A stretch of DNA of 64,000 nucleotides from Streptomyces morookaense (GTDB lineage: Bacteria; Actinomycetota; Actinomycetes; Streptomycetales; Streptomycetaceae): assembly GCF_013030945.1 (NCBI RefSeq), contig NZ_JABBXF010000032.1, positions 1 through 64,000 on the forward strand, given 5' to 3'. Below, one piece after another: positions 25,507 through 35,113 of this stretch. The stretch's first letter is position 1; every line of letters begins with the position of its first letter. The notes under the pieces were generated by a model. That model was given only the letters and a program-made list of their open reading frames with translations. It was not told the origin of the DNA and did not search any database. A program made the position numbers and the translations under genes.

Positions 25507-26463
25507 ATGACGTCAGCGATCGAGGCGCGGGGGCTGGGCAAGCGCTACCTGCGCCGCTGGGCCCTGCAGGACTGTTCTTTCCGGATCCCGGCCGGCGTGG
25601 TCTGCGGGCTCGTGGGCCCCAATGGGGCGGGCAAGAGCACGCTCCTGCAGCTGGCCGGGCGGATAAGCCGGCCCACGGCAGGGAGTCTGCGGCTGCTCGG
25701 AGCGCCCGCGGAGGACTTGTCGGGGCTTGCCCGCATTGCCTATCTCGCGCAGGACAGACCGCTGTTCCCGCGGTTCACGGTCGAGGAGACCTTACGTCTG
25801 GGACGGGAACTGAACCCGGCGTGGGACCAGAGGATCGCCGAACGGATCGTCCGGTCCGGCGGGCTCGACCCGCAGGCCTGCGTCGGTCTGCTCTCCGAGG
25901 GGCAACGCTCCCGGGTCGCACTCGCGCTGGCCTTCGGCAAGCGGCCGGACCTGCTGCTCCTGGACGAGCCCATGGCCAGCCTCGATCCTCTCGCCGCCCA
26001 CGAGATCGGCGGCCTGCTGATGGCCGAGGCTGCCGAGCAGGGCACCACGGTGGTGATGTCGTCCCACCAGGTGGGCGACGTCGCGGCCATGTGCGACTAC
26101 CTGGTGACCCTCGCCGACGGCCGGGTCCGGCTCGCCGGGGAGATCGACGCGCTGCTCTCTGCCCACCGGATCGTCTCCGGCGTTCACCTCGCCGACGGTC
26201 CGCCGTCGTGGCTGGACGCGCACACCGTGGTCGAAACCCGCACGCGCGGGCGGCAGTTGACGGCGCTGATACGGGTCGAGGGCGCGATCCCCGCAGACTG
26301 GCAGGCCGCCGAGCCCGACCTGGAGGAAATCCTGTTGGGGTGTCTCCGGTCGCCCGGTGTGCCCTCGCTGTTCACGGCTACCGCCCGCATCGAGACCGGC
26401 ATCGGGAACGGCACCGAGACCGGCATCGGGAACGGCATCGAGGCCGAGGAGGACGCAGCGTGA
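25507..26463 (+). CDS. ABC transporter ATP-binding protein
   Basis: This 318-residue ATPase has Walker A GPNGAGKST (about residues 38-46), a signature-like LLSEGQRSRVAL where the usual SGGQ is SEGQ, Walker B LLLLDEPMASLDP and switch histidine SSHQVG. It is of the exporter/YtrB type. Near the end, the repeated GIGNG(T/I)E is a short low-complexity tail encoded by a DNA direct repeat at 26394-26440. The stop overlaps the permease start (GTGA). Confidence 0.85.
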   Translation: MTSAIEARGLGKRYLRRWALQDCSFRIPAGVVCGLVGPNGAGKSTLLQLAGRISRPTAGSLRLLGAPAEDLSGLARIAYLAQDRPLFPRFTVEETLRLGRELNPAWDQRIAERIVRSGGLDPQACVGLLSEGQRSRVALALAFGKRPDLLLLDEPMASLDPLAAHEIGGLLMAEAAEQGTTVVMSSHQVGDVAAMCDYLVTLADGRVRLAGEIDALLSAHRIVSGVHLADGPPSWLDAHTVVETRTRGRQLTALIRVEGAIPADWQAAEPDLEEILLGCLRSPGVPSLFTATARIETGIGNGTETGIGNGIEAEEDAA

Positions 26464-27437
26464 GTGCTACCGCAGACGCACTGCCGAAGACCAGCGCGCC
26501 CGCGCCCGGCCGCCGCGGTCGGCGCCTGCTGCGCGGGATGACCTGGGTCGTCTGGCGGCAACACCGCATCGTGTTCCTGGTCTTCCTGACCGCGGCCGTG
26601 GTGATGAGCGCGGGCATGGCCTGGCAGCGATCGGACGTGATGGAGTTCCTGCGGCATCCGTCCGGGACCGACTTCCAGGAGTGGTTCGACTCGGACCTCG
26701 ACGGCATGAGCCGGATCCTGCGGCTCGTGCCCGTGTTCGTGGGTGTCTTCATCGGCGCCCCGCTGATCGCCGCCGACCGGGAGCGCGGCACCGCGCGGCT
26801 CGTCACGACCCAGTCCGTGACGCGCACCCGCTGGCTCGTCACCAAGGCCGCCATGGCGCTGCTGGTCACGGTGGTGTGCACCGCCCCGATGTCCGCCGCG
26901 TTCACCTGGTGGTGGAAGCCGGTCCACGCCTACTTCAACGGGGGGAACTGGGCCTCGGGTGCCGTCTTCGACGCGACCGGTCCCATGCCGGTCGCGCTGG
27001 CGCTGTTCCACCTCGCCCTGGGCACGGCGATCGGCGTGCTCGTACGCCGTGCGGTCCCGGCGATGGGGCTGACGTTCGTCTGCAGCGCCGTGCTCGGTCT
27101 GGTGTGGGACAGGTACCGGTTGGCGTTCGGCACGCCTCGCACCGTCACCGCACCGCTGGGCGGCTCCTTCCCGGAACGGCCCAAGGGCTCCGTGCACCAC
27201 GACTCGTGGACCGTCGACATGGACGGCAAGCTGCACGGCTCCGGCGCCTGTTCCCACTACGCCGAGCGCACCCCCGAGCTGTGCCGGGCGCACACGGGCA
27301 TCGTCGCCAAGCGCATCGACTACTTCGGCTTCGACCAGATGCCCGGCATGCAGTGGGCGGCTGCCGCGGTCCTCGTGGCGGTGGCCGCCGTGGTCCTCGG
27401 TACCGCCCTGTGGTGGGCGGCCCGGCGCACGCTGTGA
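26460..27437 (+). CDS. ABC transporter permease (ABC-2 type)
   Basis: This 325-residue membrane protein starts at GTG 26460, overlapping the ATPase stop, with GGAGG upstream. A first membrane helix lies at about residues 35-52 (IVFLVFLTAAVVMSAG). LIAADRERGTARLVTTQSVTR is the typical coupling segment of ABC-2 permeases (here split: LIAADRERGTARLV). A final helix ends WWAARR. A large loop with cysteines lies between the last two helices. With the ATPase it forms an exporter, perhaps for an antimicrobial or lipid. Confidence 0.8.
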   Translation: MSATADALPKTSAPAPGRRGRRLLRGMTWVVWRQHRIVFLVFLTAAVVMSAGMAWQRSDVMEFLRHPSGTDFQEWFDSDLDGMSRILRLVPVFVGVFIGAPLIAADRERGTARLVTTQSVTRTRWLVTKAAMALLVTVVCTAPMSAAFTWWWKPVHAYFNGGNWASGAVFDATGPMPVALALFHLALGTAIGVLVRRAVPAMGLTFVCSAVLGLVWDRYRLAFGTPRTVTAPLGGSFPERPKGSVHHDSWTVDMDGKLHGSGACSHYAERTPELCRAHTGIVAKRIDYFGFDQMPGMQWAAAAVLVAVAAVVLGTALWWAARRTL

Positions 27438-27527
27438 GCCGTGCGAGGATCCCGGGGGCCGGGGTCACGGACGGAGGACGGACCTGACCGCGGCGACACG
27501 GGAAAACGGGAACAGGGGACTTCGTAG

Positions 27528-27914
27528 GTGATCGAGTTCAGGATCGACCGGCGCAGCGGAATGGCCGCGTACCTGCAGATCGTGCAGCAGGTCCAGGAGG
27601 CGCTGCGGCTGGGCATCCTCACAGAGGGAGACCAGCTGCCCACCGCTGCGCGGGTCGCGCGCGACACCAGGCTGAACCCGAACACGACACTCAAGGCCTA
27701 CCGGGAGCTGGAACACCTCGGGCTCGTCGAGCCCCGCCCCGGCGTCGGCACCTTCGTCAGTTCCTCGGCGGGGCGCCCGAACCCCCTCGTGGAATCCCCG
27801 CTGCGCGGCGAGCTCTCGGAGTGGATGCGCCGGGCCCGCGCGGCGGGGCTCGACTGGGCGGACGTCTCCGCTCTGATCACCGTCGCGCGAGCGGAGCACT
27901 ACCCGGCCGGATGA
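27528..27914 (+). CDS. GntR-family regulator, YtrA subfamily
   Basis: At 128 residues this has the short YtrA form: a winged helix (YLQIVQQVQEALRLGILTEG, DQLPTAARVARDTRLNPNTT, RELEHLGLVEPRPGVGTFV) and only about 50 residues after it. It starts at GTG 27528 with AGGGGA. YtrA regulators repress the ABC exporter operon they belong to and respond to cell-wall-active compounds. Confidence 0.85.
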   Translation: MIEFRIDRRSGMAAYLQIVQQVQEALRLGILTEGDQLPTAARVARDTRLNPNTTLKAYRELEHLGLVEPRPGVGTFVSSSAGRPNPLVESPLRGELSEWMRRARAAGLDWADVSALITVARAEHYPAG

Positions 27915-27956
27915 CGACTGAGCCGGTGACGACTGAGCCGGCTGACGACTGAGGCG

Positions 27957-28460
27957 TCACATGAACCTGGCGACGTACTCCCCGAACGGCTCGATCCCCA
28001 CCCCCGCCCGCAGCTCGTCCACGCGCTCCGGCTCCTCACAAGGCCACGGCACCGGTGCGCCGCCCTTCCCCACCCCCGCTATCTGAGTGCCGTACACCTG
28101 CTTGCGGCCCTCGTTCACCAGCACTCGGTCGCGCAGAAACGCCAACTGGCGAGCAGGCGTTGCGTCGTCCTGTTCCATCAGACGCAACGCCCTCCGCTGC
28201 ACGTCCAGCTGGCGGTCCGCGTGCTGAGCGATCAGCCACGCGCTCGTTGCCGCCTCCTCACCGACCAGTGCCACGGTCGGCCAGCCGTGCTCGGTCATGA
28301 TCTGAGCCAGGCGGTCGCCGTGCTGAGCGGTCAGACGGTGCCACGCCAACCGCTCGGACGGGTCGTCGCTGTTCGCGCCCGGCGACGTCCGCCGGTCAGC
28401 CTCCGCCATGGTCACAAGTTCCGCCGCCAGTGCGGCATTTCGGGGTTCCGCTGCATCCAT
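27957..28460 (-). CDS. DUF6624 domain protein
   Basis: This 167-residue soluble protein has the recognisable core EHGWPTVALVGEEAATSAWL, IAQHADRQLDVQRRALRLM, FLRDRVLVNEGRKQVYGTQ. The role of DUF6624 is not known. The start ATG 28460 is probably leaderless: TAGCGT ends seven bases before it and no ribosome site is present. Confidence 0.75.
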   Translation of the reverse strand: MDAAEPRNAALAAELVTMAEADRRTSPGANSDDPSERLAWHRLTAQHGDRLAQIMTEHGWPTVALVGEEAATSAWLIAQHADRQLDVQRRALRLMEQDDATPARQLAFLRDRVLVNEGRKQVYGTQIAGVGKGGAPVPWPCEEPERVDELRAGVGIEPFGEYVARFM

Positions 28461-28552
28461 GGGCGCAACGCTACGGTCGCATTCCGGCGCCAAGATCGTT
28501 CAGCGGGATGGTGACAGGCACTGGTCCGTACACCGATAATGGATCTACGCGA

Positions 28553-30082
28553 TCACTCCCGTCCCAGGAAAATCGGGTTCGTCATCGCCGCCATCGCCCC
28601 CGGCAGCTCGCTTCCCGAGCCCGCCGGGTGCCGGACCTCCGCCCGTACGTACGCCGCATACGCCGGCGTCGTCCGCCACTCCACCGTTCCGCCCCCGCTC
28701 GGCACCGGGGCCGTGAACAGCGTGCCCTGGTCCGTCACGAACGAGGCCGTGCAGCCGGACGGGACGCCGGAGATCCTCAGGCGCGCGGTCACCTCCGCGT
28801 CCCGGTCGACCGGCAGCCGTTCGCCGATGCCCGCGTGGGCGCCGCGGCCGCCGCCCGTCGCCCCGAAGGACAGCTGTACGTGCCCCGACTCGCAGATCCA
28901 GCTGCGGCCCGCGCGGATCGCGGCCAGCAGGGCCGGGCGCGACAGGTCGTCCGCCAGGACCACCGTCTGGGGCAGGCCCACCACCTGCGGTTCGCGGTGC
29001 GCGTCGCTGTTGCCCATGGCGGGCAGCCAGCCCCGCCGGTCGCCCCGGACGGTGGCGACCAGCGTGTTGTCCCACTCCGCGATCGTCACCTCGTCGTCGG
29101 GCGTGTACGGGCCGTTCCACACCTCCACCGCGTCCGCCTCCGCGAAGCCGAACTTCCAGTTGCAGGCGACGCACGTGGCGTGCGGGTGCGCCGGGACGAC
29201 CAGGCCGCCCGCCCGGTGGATCTGCCGGGCCACGCGGGGGAAGACGCGGTCGCGGGCGCGGTAGCGCCAGTCGAGGAAGACGCCGGGGTCGGTGCCCAGG
29301 GCGACGACGTGGCCGTTGCGGGTTGTGATCTCCTCGCCGGTGAGGATCAGCAGGTCGTCGCCCCACAGGCCCTCCCACGCGCCGTGCGAGGACGTCGTGT
29401 TGTGCTCGGTCGTCGTGATCCAGTCCAGGCCGGCCGCCCGCGCCGCCGCCGCGATCTCGGCGGGGGTGCGCAGGCCGTCCGAGTAGATGCTGTGCAGGTG
29501 GTTGTCGCCCCGGTACCAGGCGCGCCCCCGGCCCCTCGCCCGCTGGGGCGGGTAGACGGGGTGCGGGGTGACGCCCTGCTTCCCGTAGCGCAGGGTGACC
29601 GTGACCTCGTACGCCAGGCCCTGCGGGGCCACCGTGTACGGGCCCAGGACGACATGCCAGGTGCCGGGCCTGACGGGACCGGCGAGGTACCCGGGAGTGG
29701 CCTTCTCCGCGCTGATCGCGAATTCCTTGCGCGCACCGCCCGACCAGCCACGGAAGCCCGCGCCGCCGAGCTCGGTGCCGCGCTCGTCGAAGATGCCGAT
29801 GTCCAGCGCGTTGCCCGGGGTGCCGGGCGGTGCCGAGGGTCTGTCGTAGGTGTAGGAGACGGCGATCTCGCGGACGCCGCCGGGGACTTCCACGGGGAGG
29901 TGGACGAAGTCCGGAGCACCGGCCGCCAGCCGGCCGGTGACCTTGCGGGTCTCTTCGCCGGGGGACCGCGAGCCGGTCCCGTCGGCGTGGGCGTCGGCGT
30001 GAGCGAACGTCACGCCTTCGAGCGTAAGCACACTCGTCGCTCCCGCGATAGCCGTCAACTTGAGAACGTTGCGCCGCTGCAT
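28553..30082 (-). CDS. Tat-exported PHP-domain (CehA/McbA-like) metal-dependent phosphoesterase
   Basis: This 509-residue protein begins MQRRNVLKLTAIAGATS, an RR-x-x-LK twin-arginine signal, with GGAGG before ATG 30082. After an N-terminal beta domain, the PHP metal ligands appear: GDNHLHSIYSDG (about residues 190-201), TTEHN, PAHPHA and GNSDAHRE. CehA/McbA-like proteins hydrolyse carbamate or phosphate esters, or act as polysaccharide-associated phosphoesterases. It would act outside the membrane, perhaps in phosphate scavenging; I see no clear PHO box. Confidence 0.8.
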   Translation of the reverse strand: MQRRNVLKLTAIAGATSVLTLEGVTFAHADAHADGTGSRSPGEETRKVTGRLAAGAPDFVHLPVEVPGGVREIAVSYTYDRPSAPPGTPGNALDIGIFDERGTELGGAGFRGWSGGARKEFAISAEKATPGYLAGPVRPGTWHVVLGPYTVAPQGLAYEVTVTLRYGKQGVTPHPVYPPQRARGRGRAWYRGDNHLHSIYSDGLRTPAEIAAAARAAGLDWITTTEHNTTSSHGAWEGLWGDDLLILTGEEITTRNGHVVALGTDPGVFLDWRYRARDRVFPRVARQIHRAGGLVVPAHPHATCVACNWKFGFAEADAVEVWNGPYTPDDEVTIAEWDNTLVATVRGDRRGWLPAMGNSDAHREPQVVGLPQTVVLADDLSRPALLAAIRAGRSWICESGHVQLSFGATGGGRGAHAGIGERLPVDRDAEVTARLRISGVPSGCTASFVTDQGTLFTAPVPSGGGTVEWRTTPAYAAYVRAEVRHPAGSGSELPGAMAAMTNPIFLGRE

Positions 30083-30250
30083 GACCGTCCCTCCGGGAAT
30101 GGGTGTCCCCACCGTCGTACGCCCGCGTGGCGCCTCGCGGAACAGGCGCCGTCGCACTCGTGTCCGTCCGCCGTGCGGGTCGTGTCGGGTCGTGGCGGCC
30201 CGTCAGGGCATACCGTGGGTCACACACAGCCCCCCGCGACGGAGGTGCCC

Positions 30251-31108
30251 ATGCGGATCGCCACCACGATCTTCCTCACGGACGAGACGATCAGTCCCGT
30301 CCGGCTGGCCCGGGAGCTGGAGCAGCGCGGCTTCGCCGGGCTGTATCTGCCGCAGCACACGCACATCCCGGCGAGCCGGGACACCCCCGCCCCGATGGGC
30401 GAGCCGCTTCCGCCGGAGTACGGGCGGGCGTACGACCCGTTCGTGGCGCTGGCCCAGGCCGCGGCCGTCACGCACCGGATCGGGATCGGGACGGGCGTCT
30501 GCCTGGTCGCCCAGCACGACCCGATCGTGCTGGCGAAGCAGGTGGCCTCGCTCGACCATCTCAGCGGCGGCCGGTTCACCTTCGGCGTCGGCTTCGGGTG
30601 GAACGTGGAGGAGGCCGCCGACCACGGGGTGGAGTGGCGGTCGCGGCGCCGCCTGGTGCGGGACCGGATGGCGCTGATGCGGGCGCTGTGGGCGGAGGAG
30701 CCGACGGCGTACGTGGGCGAGTTCGGGGCCGTACGGGCCAGCTGGGCGCATCCCAAGCCGGTGCAGGCGCCGCGGGAGCGGAAGGGCGATCTGCCGCTGA
30801 TCGGGCCGCGCACGCTGCTGGGGGGCGGGGCCGGGCCCCGGCTGTTCGCGGCGATCGCGGAGTACGCGGACGGCTGGATGCCCGTCGGCGGCAAGGGGCT
30901 GCGCGAGGACCTGCCCGAGCTGCGCCGGGTGTGGCGGGAGGCGGGGCGGCACGGCGAGCCGGAGGTGGTGCCGTACGCGGTGCACCCCTCGGCGGGGAAG
31001 CTCGCGCACCTCGCGGACATGGGGATCGAGGAGACGGTGGTGGGGCTGCCGTCGGGCGACGAGGCGGAGGTGCTGCGGGCGCTGGACGCGCATGCGGAGT
31101 TCCTGTGA
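30251..31108 (+). CDS. LLM-class F420-dependent oxidoreductase (TIGR03619-like)
   Basis: This 285-residue protein starts at ATG 30251 with GGAGG. It shows MRIATTIFLTDETISPVRLA, HTHIPASRDTP, SLDHLSGGRFTFGVGFGWN and a second half with EYADGWMPVGG. These are typical of small F420-type luciferase-like oxidoreductases. The substrate is unknown. It lies 125 bp upstream of the F420 biosynthetic gene fbiC, read in the same direction. Confidence 0.8.
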   Translation: MRIATTIFLTDETISPVRLARELEQRGFAGLYLPQHTHIPASRDTPAPMGEPLPPEYGRAYDPFVALAQAAAVTHRIGIGTGVCLVAQHDPIVLAKQVASLDHLSGGRFTFGVGFGWNVEEAADHGVEWRSRRRLVRDRMALMRALWAEEPTAYVGEFGAVRASWAHPKPVQAPRERKGDLPLIGPRTLLGGGAGPRLFAAIAEYADGWMPVGGKGLREDLPELRRVWREAGRHGEPEVVPYAVHPSAGKLAHLADMGIEETVVGLPSGDEAEVLRALDAHAEFL

Positions 31109-31201
31109 CGGGTACCCTCTCGACCACTTCCCCAACTCGCCGGAGGGTGCCTCCGTCTGACGTGACGAGAGGCACACGGACCTTCCGCTTCCGCTACGGG
31201 G

Positions 31202-31226
31202 CACTGTCAGTGTCCGCTCGTATGCT
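31202..31226 (+). promoter_or_regulatory. fbiC leaderless promoter with CACTGTCAGTG palindrome
   Basis: TATGCT (31221-31226) ends six bases before the fbiC ATG, so the transcript should start at or next to the start codon. A perfect inverted repeat CACTG-T-CAGTG (31202-31212) lies where the -35/spacer would be and may be an operator. Confidence 0.55.
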
Positions 31227-31232
31227 CGGACA

Positions 31233-33827
31233 ATGACTTCCAGCGCACAGGAATCAGGGCAGCAGCCGACCGCCAACGCCATGCGCCGCGCGCTCAAACG
31301 CGCACGGGACGGTGTTGCGCTGGATGTCGCCGAGGCCGCGGTCCTGTTGCAGGCCCGCGGCGCGGATCTGACGGACCTGTGCGCCTCCGCCGCGCGCGTG
31401 CGCGACGCTGGCCTGGAAGCCGCCGGCCGGGCCGGCGTCATCACCTACTCCAAGAGCGTCTTCATCCCGCTCACCCGCCTCTGCCGCGACAAGTGCCACT
31501 ACTGCACCTTCGCCACCGTGCCCGGCAAGCTGCGCCGCGCCGGGCACGGGATGTTCATGTCGCCTGACGAGGTCCTGGCCATCGCCCGCCGCGGTGCCGA
31601 ACTGGGCTGCAAGGAGGCCCTGATCACCCTCGGCGACAAGCCGGAGGACCGCTGGCCCGAGGCCCGCGAGTGGCTGGAGGCCGAGGGGTACGACGACACC
31701 ATCGCCTACGTGCGCGCGATGGCGATCCGCATCCTGGAGGAGACGGGGCTGCTGCCCCACCTCAACCCCGGCGTCATGTCCTGGACGGACTTCCAGCGGC
31801 TCAAGCCCGTCGCGCCGTCCATGGGCATGATGCTGGAGACCACGGCCGAGCGCCTGTGGAGCGAGCCGGGCGGCCCGCACCACGGCTCGCCCGACAAGGA
31901 ACCGGCCGTCCGGCTGCGCGTCCTGGAGGACGCCGGGCGCAGCTCTGTCCCCTTCACCAGCGGGCTGCTGATCGGCATCGGGGAGACGTACGAGGAGCGC
32001 GCGGAGTCGCTGTTCGCGCTGCGCCGCATCTCCCGCTCGTACCACGGCATCCAGGAGCTGATCCTGCAGAACTTCCGCGCCAAGCCGGACACGGCGATGC
32101 GCGGCATGCCGGACGCCGAGCTGGACGAGCTCGTCGCCACCGTCGCCGTCGCCCGGCACATCATGGGCCCCTCGGCCTGCCTGCAGGCCCCGCCGAACCT
32201 GGTGGACGGCGAGTACGCGCGTCTCATCGGCGCCGGCATCGACGACTGGGGCGGCGTCTCCCCGCTCACCCCGGACCACGTCAACCCCGAGCGCCCCTGG
32301 CCGCAGATCGACCGGCTCGCCGAGCAGTCCGCCGCCGCGGGCTTCGTACTCCGCGAACGCCTCGCCGTCTACCCGGAGTTCGTGCAGCGCGGCGAGCCCT
32401 GGCTGGACCCCCGGCTGCTGCCCCACGTGCGCGCGCTGGCCGATCCGGAGACGGGCCTGGCCCGCGAGGACGTGGAGGTCCGGGGCCTGCCGTGGCAGGA
32501 GCCGGAGGAGGTCTTCGTCCCGTCCGGCCGTACGGATCTGCACCGCGCCATCGACACCGAGGGCCGCACCGGCGACCGCCGCCAGGACTTCGACGAGGTC
32601 TACGGCGACTGGGAGGCCCTGCGCGAGGCCGCGGCGCCGGGCATGGTCCCCGAGCGCATCGACGCCGACGTGCGCGAGGCCCTGGCCGTGGCCGCCGACG
32701 ACCCGACGAAGCTCACCGACCCCCAGGCCCTGGCCCTGCTGCACGCGGACGGCCCGGCGCTGGACGCCCTGTGCGGGATCGCCGACGCCGTGCGGCGTGA
32801 TGTGGTGGGCGACGATGTCACCTACATCGTCACGCGCAACATCAACTTCACCAACGTCTGCTACACCGGCTGCCGTTTCTGCGCCTTCGCCCAACGCCGC
32901 ACGGACGCCGATGCGTTCACGCTCTCGCTGGAGCAGGTCGCCGACCGGGCCGAGCAGGCGTGGGACGTGGGCGCGGTCGAGGTCTGCATGCAGGGCGGCA
33001 TCCATCCCGACCTGCCCGGCACGGCCTACTTCGACATCGCGCGGGCCGTGAAGAAGCGCGTCCCCGGCATGCACGTGCACGCCTTCTCCCCGATGGAGGT
33101 CGTCAACGGTGCGACGCGCACCGGGATGTCCATCCGCGAGTGGCTGGCCGAGGCGAAGGCGGCCGGCCTGGACTCCATCCCCGGCACCGCCGCCGAGATC
33201 CTCGACGACGAGGTCCGCTGGGTCCTCACCAAGGGCAAGCTGCCGACGGCGACATGGGTCGAGGTCATCAGGACCGCGCACGAGCTGGGCATCCGCTCGT
33301 CCTCGACCATGATGTACGGGCACGTGGACCAGCCGCGGCACTGGCTGGGGCATCTGCGGCTGCTCGCGCAGATCCAGCAGGAGACGGGCGGTTTCACCGA
33401 GTTCGTCACTCTGCCGTTCATCCACACGAACGCGCCGGTGTATCTGGCGGGCATCGCCCGCCCGGGTCCGACCACCCGGGACAACCGCGCGGTCACAGCG
33501 ATGGCGCGGCTGCTGCTGCACCCGCATATCCCCAACATCCAGACGAGCTGGGTCAAGTTGGGCACGGAGGGCGCGGCGGACATGCTGCGCTCGGGCGCCA
33601 ACGACCTGGGTGGGACGTTGATGGAGGAGACCATCTCCCGGATGGCAGGGTCTTCGTACGGTTCGTACCGTTCCATCCGGGATCTGGTGGCGATAGCCGA
33701 AGCGGCCGGGCGGCCTGCGCGGGCTCGTACGACGTTGTACGGCGCGGTGCCGGAGGAGCGGCAGCGGGCAGCTATGGCGTCGGACGGGCATCTGCCGGAG
33801 CTTTTGCCCGTGTTGGGGGACGACTGA
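31233..33827 (+). CDS. fbiC: 7,8-didemethyl-8-hydroxy-5-deazariboflavin (FO) synthase
   Basis: This 864-residue fusion carries two radical-SAM modules. The CofG half has CRDKCHYC near residues 84-91. The CofH half has CYTGCRFC near 543-550, followed by CMQGGIHPD. Each CxxxCxxC binds a 4Fe-4S cluster and cleaves S-adenosylmethionine. Together they join a tyrosine-derived unit to the ribityl-uracil precursor to make FO, the deazaflavin core of coenzyme F420. The length matches actinobacterial FbiC. Its product is needed by the LLM-class enzymes elsewhere in the window. No ribosome site precedes ATG 31233, fitting a leaderless transcript. Confidence 0.95.
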   Translation: MTSSAQESGQQPTANAMRRALKRARDGVALDVAEAAVLLQARGADLTDLCASAARVRDAGLEAAGRAGVITYSKSVFIPLTRLCRDKCHYCTFATVPGKLRRAGHGMFMSPDEVLAIARRGAELGCKEALITLGDKPEDRWPEAREWLEAEGYDDTIAYVRAMAIRILEETGLLPHLNPGVMSWTDFQRLKPVAPSMGMMLETTAERLWSEPGGPHHGSPDKEPAVRLRVLEDAGRSSVPFTSGLLIGIGETYEERAESLFALRRISRSYHGIQELILQNFRAKPDTAMRGMPDAELDELVATVAVARHIMGPSACLQAPPNLVDGEYARLIGAGIDDWGGVSPLTPDHVNPERPWPQIDRLAEQSAAAGFVLRERLAVYPEFVQRGEPWLDPRLLPHVRALADPETGLAREDVEVRGLPWQEPEEVFVPSGRTDLHRAIDTEGRTGDRRQDFDEVYGDWEALREAAAPGMVPERIDADVREALAVAADDPTKLTDPQALALLHADGPALDALCGIADAVRRDVVGDDVTYIVTRNINFTNVCYTGCRFCAFAQRRTDADAFTLSLEQVADRAEQAWDVGAVEVCMQGGIHPDLPGTAYFDIARAVKKRVPGMHVHAFSPMEVVNGATRTGMSIREWLAEAKAAGLDSIPGTAAEILDDEVRWVLTKGKLPTATWVEVIRTAHELGIRSSSTMMYGHVDQPRHWLGHLRLLAQIQQETGGFTEFVTLPFIHTNAPVYLAGIARPGPTTRDNRAVTAMARLLLHPHIPNIQTSWVKLGTEGAADMLRSGANDLGGTLMEETISRMAGSSYGSYRSIRDLVAIAEAAGRPARARTTLYGAVPEERQRAAMASDGHLPELLPVLGDD

Positions 33828-33833
33828 GGGCCT

Positions 33834-33876
33834 GCGCCCCGTAGGGGCGCGGGGAACTGCGCGACCAGCCACGAGG
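33834..33876 (+). repeat. dispersed intergenic repeat, copy 4
   Basis: GCGCCCC-gta-GGGGCGC hairpin followed by GGGGAACTGCGCGACCAGCC, starting seven bases after the fbiC stop. It has the same orientation and near-identical sequence to copy 1, again directly 3' of a gene. Confidence 0.75.
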
Positions 33877-33954
33877 GGCCTGCAGACGAAAGTGTTGCGA
33901 AGCTGTCGCCGGCCACCGACTTCCGGCCGGCACCCTTTGCATAAGGTGTCCCGC

Positions 33955-35085
33955 ATGTCTTGGCCCCAGAACCCGCAAGATCCGCAACAGCAGCCCGTGC
34001 CGCAGCCGCAGAGCCCTCAGCCTCCGCAGGGCGGCTTCGGGCCGCCTCCCGTGTGGGGCCCGGACGGCACCGGACATGCGCAGCCGACCATGATCGGGCA
34101 GCCCGCGGTGCCGGCGCCTCCGCCGCCGCCCGGCGGGGCGTCGGTTCCGCCGCCGCCCGCGCCCGCGCCCGGTCCGGGCGGTCCGGGCGGTCCGGGGGCG
34201 TTCGGCGGGGCCCCGTCGTCGACGGCCCCGATGGCCCCGATCCCTCCGTCGGGCCCGGAGCCCAAGCCGGCGAAGAGCAGGGCGCTGCTCGCCACCATCG
34301 GTGGCGTCGTGGCGCTGGCCGTCATCGGCGGCGGCGTGGCGTACGTCCTCACGAGCGGGAAGAACGACGACGACAAGAAGGCGTCGTCGTCGGCGGCGGC
34401 CTCGCAGGCGCCGTCCGCGCCTGCGCAGCAGCAGGGCGGCCAGCCCGCGCCGGACACCAGCGTGGCGCCGCAGGGTCCGTCGGGCGGCAAGGCGCTGGTC
34501 GCCGGGTGGCAGACGCAGGTGAACGGCGACCACCACTTCGCCTACGACGTGCCGCCCAAGGGCGACCAGTGGAAGATCTTCCCGACCGACACGATGATCT
34601 CGTACACCGAGGACAACAAGCCGGTCGTCACCATGCGGGGCACCGCCAACTACCGCGAGGGCGGCTGCTCGTCGAGCCCCAACCCCGACGCGTTCGGCGA
34701 GGCCGGCAAGGGGCAGCTCGCCACGGTCGGCACGACCGGCGGCGGCAAGGACGGCACGCTGCAGGAGAACGCCCGCAACTGGGCGGGCAACTGGGGTGTC
34801 ATGGCCTACGGCGGGCTGAAGAACAAGCCCAAGATCGAGGTCGGCGAGGCCGTGCCGTGGAAGCACAACGGCATCGAGGGGTACACGGCCACGGCCAAGG
34901 TGACCGTCGCCAACCGGGCCAGTGAGTGCGTGCCGCCGACCGCGATCGTGAAGAGCATTGCGCAGAAGCTGCCGGACGGCACCTTCCACGGCTGGGTGAT
35001 CTACGCCGACCAGGGCGTGCCCAACGCCCTCAGCGTCGAGCAGATCGACAAGATCATGGGAACCGTGCGGCCGACCAAGGGCTGA
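33955..35085 (+). CDS. membrane-anchored protein with Pro/Gly/Gln-rich cytoplasmic N-terminus
   Basis: This 376-residue protein starts MSWPQNPQDPQQQPVPQPQS, a low-complexity Pro/Gln/Gly-rich segment to about residue 105. One transmembrane helix (ALLATIGGVVALAVIGGGVA, about 110-130) follows. The Ser/Ala/Gln linker and a globular exported domain of about 190 residues contain two cysteines (GGCSS, SECVPP). No enzyme motif is seen. ATG 33955 has both AAGG and a TAAGGT hexamer seven bases upstream, so it may be leaderless. Similar Pro-rich single-pass proteins are common in Streptomyces and functionally unassigned. Confidence 0.7.
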   Translation: MSWPQNPQDPQQQPVPQPQSPQPPQGGFGPPPVWGPDGTGHAQPTMIGQPAVPAPPPPPGGASVPPPPAPAPGPGGPGGPGAFGGAPSSTAPMAPIPPSGPEPKPAKSRALLATIGGVVALAVIGGGVAYVLTSGKNDDDKKASSSAAASQAPSAPAQQQGGQPAPDTSVAPQGPSGGKALVAGWQTQVNGDHHFAYDVPPKGDQWKIFPTDTMISYTEDNKPVVTMRGTANYREGGCSSSPNPDAFGEAGKGQLATVGTTGGGKDGTLQENARNWAGNWGVMAYGGLKNKPKIEVGEAVPWKHNGIEGYTATAKVTVANRASECVPPTAIVKSIAQKLPDGTFHGWVIYADQGVPNALSVEQIDKIMGTVRPTKG

Positions 35086-35113
35086 CGCGGGGAACGGCAG
35101 CTGGAATGACGCG

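Noticed and set aside
31157..31171. Possible fifth operator, CTGACG-TGA-CGAGAG, upstream of fbiC
   Set aside because: The left arm is perfect but the right arm matches only four of six bases, so it is not counted with the four exact sites.
31254..33956. A 900-codon minus-strand open frame
   Set aside because: It is antisense to the full fbiC gene, whose radical-SAM motifs are unambiguous.
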